In this document: piece after piece, positions 5,743 through 6,465 of the stretch
Layout of the letters: each line of letters starts with the position of its first letter
Position numbering within the stretch: the stretch's first letter is position 1
NCBI RefSeq assembly: GCF_036906915.1
Contig: NZ_JBAKHX010000162.1
Span: 1-6,465, forward strand
Reading direction: 5' to 3'
DNA from: Phytohabitans sp036906915
GTDB taxonomy: Bacteria; Actinomycetota; Actinomycetes; Mycobacteriales; Micromonosporaceae
Length of the DNA stretch: 6,465 nucleotides
Notes under the pieces: model-generated
What the model was told of the DNA's origin: nothing
Databases searched by the model: none
What the model saw: the letters and a program-made list of their open reading frames with translations, nothing else
Made by a program: the position numbers and the translations under genes

Positions 5743-6315
5743 TCAGATCAAGGCGTCGAGCAGGGTCGCCGCCACCGATCGGACGACGTCCCGGTCCGGT
5801 CCAGTGGTGGCGTCCGGCTGCCCGTGAGCGCGAGCCAGGAGCAGTGCCCCTTCCAGGGCCGCCAGGTAGGCTTCCGCCGCCGCGTTCGTCCGGGAAGCCG
5901 GCAGTCCGGCCTCGGCGAGCACGCCGGCCACCCACCGCTGCTGATCGGTGAAGAACGCGCCCGTCGCCCGCCGTACCTGCACCGGCAGGCTCTCCGCGTC
6001 CGCCGCGAAGACGCCGCACAGACACAGCCTGCCCCCCTCGGCGAAGACCTCGGCGTACAACCCGGCATAGCCCAACAGGCGCTCCCGGGCTCCCGTCGCG
6101 TCGTCGTCGACCTGCTGACGGGCGACCGCGAACTGCTCCCGATAGCGTGCGAGCAGCGCCTCGGCCAGCGAGGCCTTGGTCGGGAAGTGGTGATGAATAC
6201 TCGGCTTCGTGATCGACAGCTCGGCACTGATGTCGGCGTAAGAGAAGCCGTTGTACCCCCGCACCTGCGCCAGCGCCTGAGCCCTGTCCAGGATCCGATC
6301 CGCTGTCGTCGTCAC
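5743..6315 (-). CDS. TetR-family transcriptional repressor
   Basis: This 190-residue protein has a typical TetR layout: an N-terminal DNA-binding domain (about 5-50) with helix-turn-helix FSYADISAELSITKPSIHHH (24-43), then an all-helical ligand-binding and dimerisation domain. The motif LCLCG (97-101) gives two closely spaced cysteines, C98 and C100, typical of a TetR subgroup (LmrA/YxaF-like C-terminal domain). Thiol sensing of an electrophile is possible but unproven. The start is GTG at 6315: family alignment begins around TTTADRILDRA, and a consensus promoter lies just in front. The longer open frame to 6453 runs through the promoter and terminal repeat and is rejected. Near-identical palindromes before this gene and before the dehydrogenase suggest autorepression plus control of the downstream operon. 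Confidence 0.92.
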   Translation of the reverse strand: MTTTADRILDRAQALAQVRGYNGFSYADISAELSITKPSIHHHFPTKASLAEALLARYREQFAVARQQVDDDATGARERLLGYAGLYAEVFAEGGRLCLCGVFAADAESLPVQVRRATGAFFTDQQRWVAGVLAEAGLPASRTNAAAEAYLAALEGALLLARAHGQPDATTGPDRDVVRSVAATLLDALI

Positions 6316-6322
6316 GCCACTA

Positions 6323-6351
6323 TTTCTACCTTCTAGTTGGTAGGGAGTCAA
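6323..6351 (-). promoter_or_regulatory. Predicted sigma70-type promoter of tetR
   Basis: On the - strand, TTGACT (6351-6346) and TAGAAA (6328-6323) are separated by exactly 17 bases. Transcription would start about 7 bases beyond the -10, at or next to the GTG start codon (6315). The tetR mRNA would then have almost no leader, which is common in actinomycetes and fits the lack of a well-placed ribosome site. Confidence 0.65.
6326..6343. promoter_or_regulatory. Predicted TetR operator overlapping the tetR promoter
   Basis: CTACCTTCTAGTTGGTAG is an 18-bp palindrome (7 of 9 positions symmetric: CTACC/GGTAG arms and a CTAG centre). It fills most of the spacer and touches the -10 element of the tetR promoter, so binding there would block RNA polymerase. 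A second, related copy lies at 5661-5678. Confidence 0.72.
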
Positions 6352-6396
6352 GATCTGTGACCGCCGTCGCCACCGAGACCGCTTTGCTGACTCGCA

Positions 6397-6465
6397 GAAA
6401 CGGGGCTCTCCTGACGCTTCCGTGGGTGGTGCGGCGCGTCGTGAATAGCGCACGCCGTTGTCCTG
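6397..6465. repeat. Right copy of terminal inverted repeat
   Basis: This is the inverted counterpart of 1-69, ending ...CCGTTGTCCTG at the window edge. Internally it abuts the sequence upstream of the tetR promoter, with 45 bases between the repeat and the -35 box. No gene is supported within it; open frames crossing it are extensions of the tetR and recombinase frames. Confidence 0.9.

Noticed and set aside
6316..6453. N-terminal extension of the TetR protein into the terminal repeat
   Set aside because: It would translate the promoter, operator and repeat; family proteins start near the GTG at 6315.
1..6465. CRISPR arrays, tRNA, rRNA and riboswitches
   Set aside because: No regularly spaced repeats, cloverleaf-type sequences or conserved RNA motifs were seen on either strand.

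Overview
The window is GC-rich throughout, with strongly GC-biased third codon positions, GTG starts and gene families common in Actinobacteria. A high-GC actinomycete (a Micromonosporaceae, Streptomyces or Frankia type of genome) is the best guess; the sequence does not fix the genus. It looks like accessory DNA: a small metabolic operon wedged between remnants of mobile elements.

Layout, left to right. Positions 1-69 and 6397-6465 are inverted copies of one sequence (first 64 bases identical, one mismatch in 69). Positions 1-1430 (+ strand) hold two overlapping tyrosine recombinase genes. The first is only a C-terminal fragment; the second is complete. They resemble the last two members of a recombinase-in-trio (RIT) element. 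Their block ends in a cluster of short palindromes at 1401-1430. Exactly at that edge begins the 5' third of an ISL3-family transposase gene, on the - strand (1901 down to 1431), which suggests that the recombinase element landed inside an ISL3 copy. A perfect 21-bp inverted repeat (1981-2031) lies upstream of that transposase and probably represents IS ends.

From 2094 to 6315, all on the - strand, is a regulated oxidoreductase operon. In transcription order it has a TetR repressor (6315-5743), a short-chain dehydrogenase (5640-4864), an OsmC-family peroxidase-like gene with an apparent 1-bp frameshift at its fifth codon (4837-4293), a zinc-type alcohol dehydrogenase (4203-3160), an FAD amine-oxidase-like flavoprotein (3155-2094), and an ATGA-coupled ORF that is cut after about 22 codons by the inverted repeat. 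Two closely similar 18-bp palindromes (15/18 identical) lie in front of tetR and in front of the dehydrogenase. The first sits inside the spacer of a good sigma70-type promoter. This gives a simple regulatory model: the TetR protein represses itself and the downstream operon until an inducer, perhaps an electrophile or peroxide-type stress molecule, releases it.

The gene families are all known ones. I see no convincing wholly new system. The points most worth following up are the nested mobile-element junction, the terminal inverted repeats bounding the segment, the two-operator TetR circuit with an apparently leaderless tetR transcript, and the broken OsmC reading frame.
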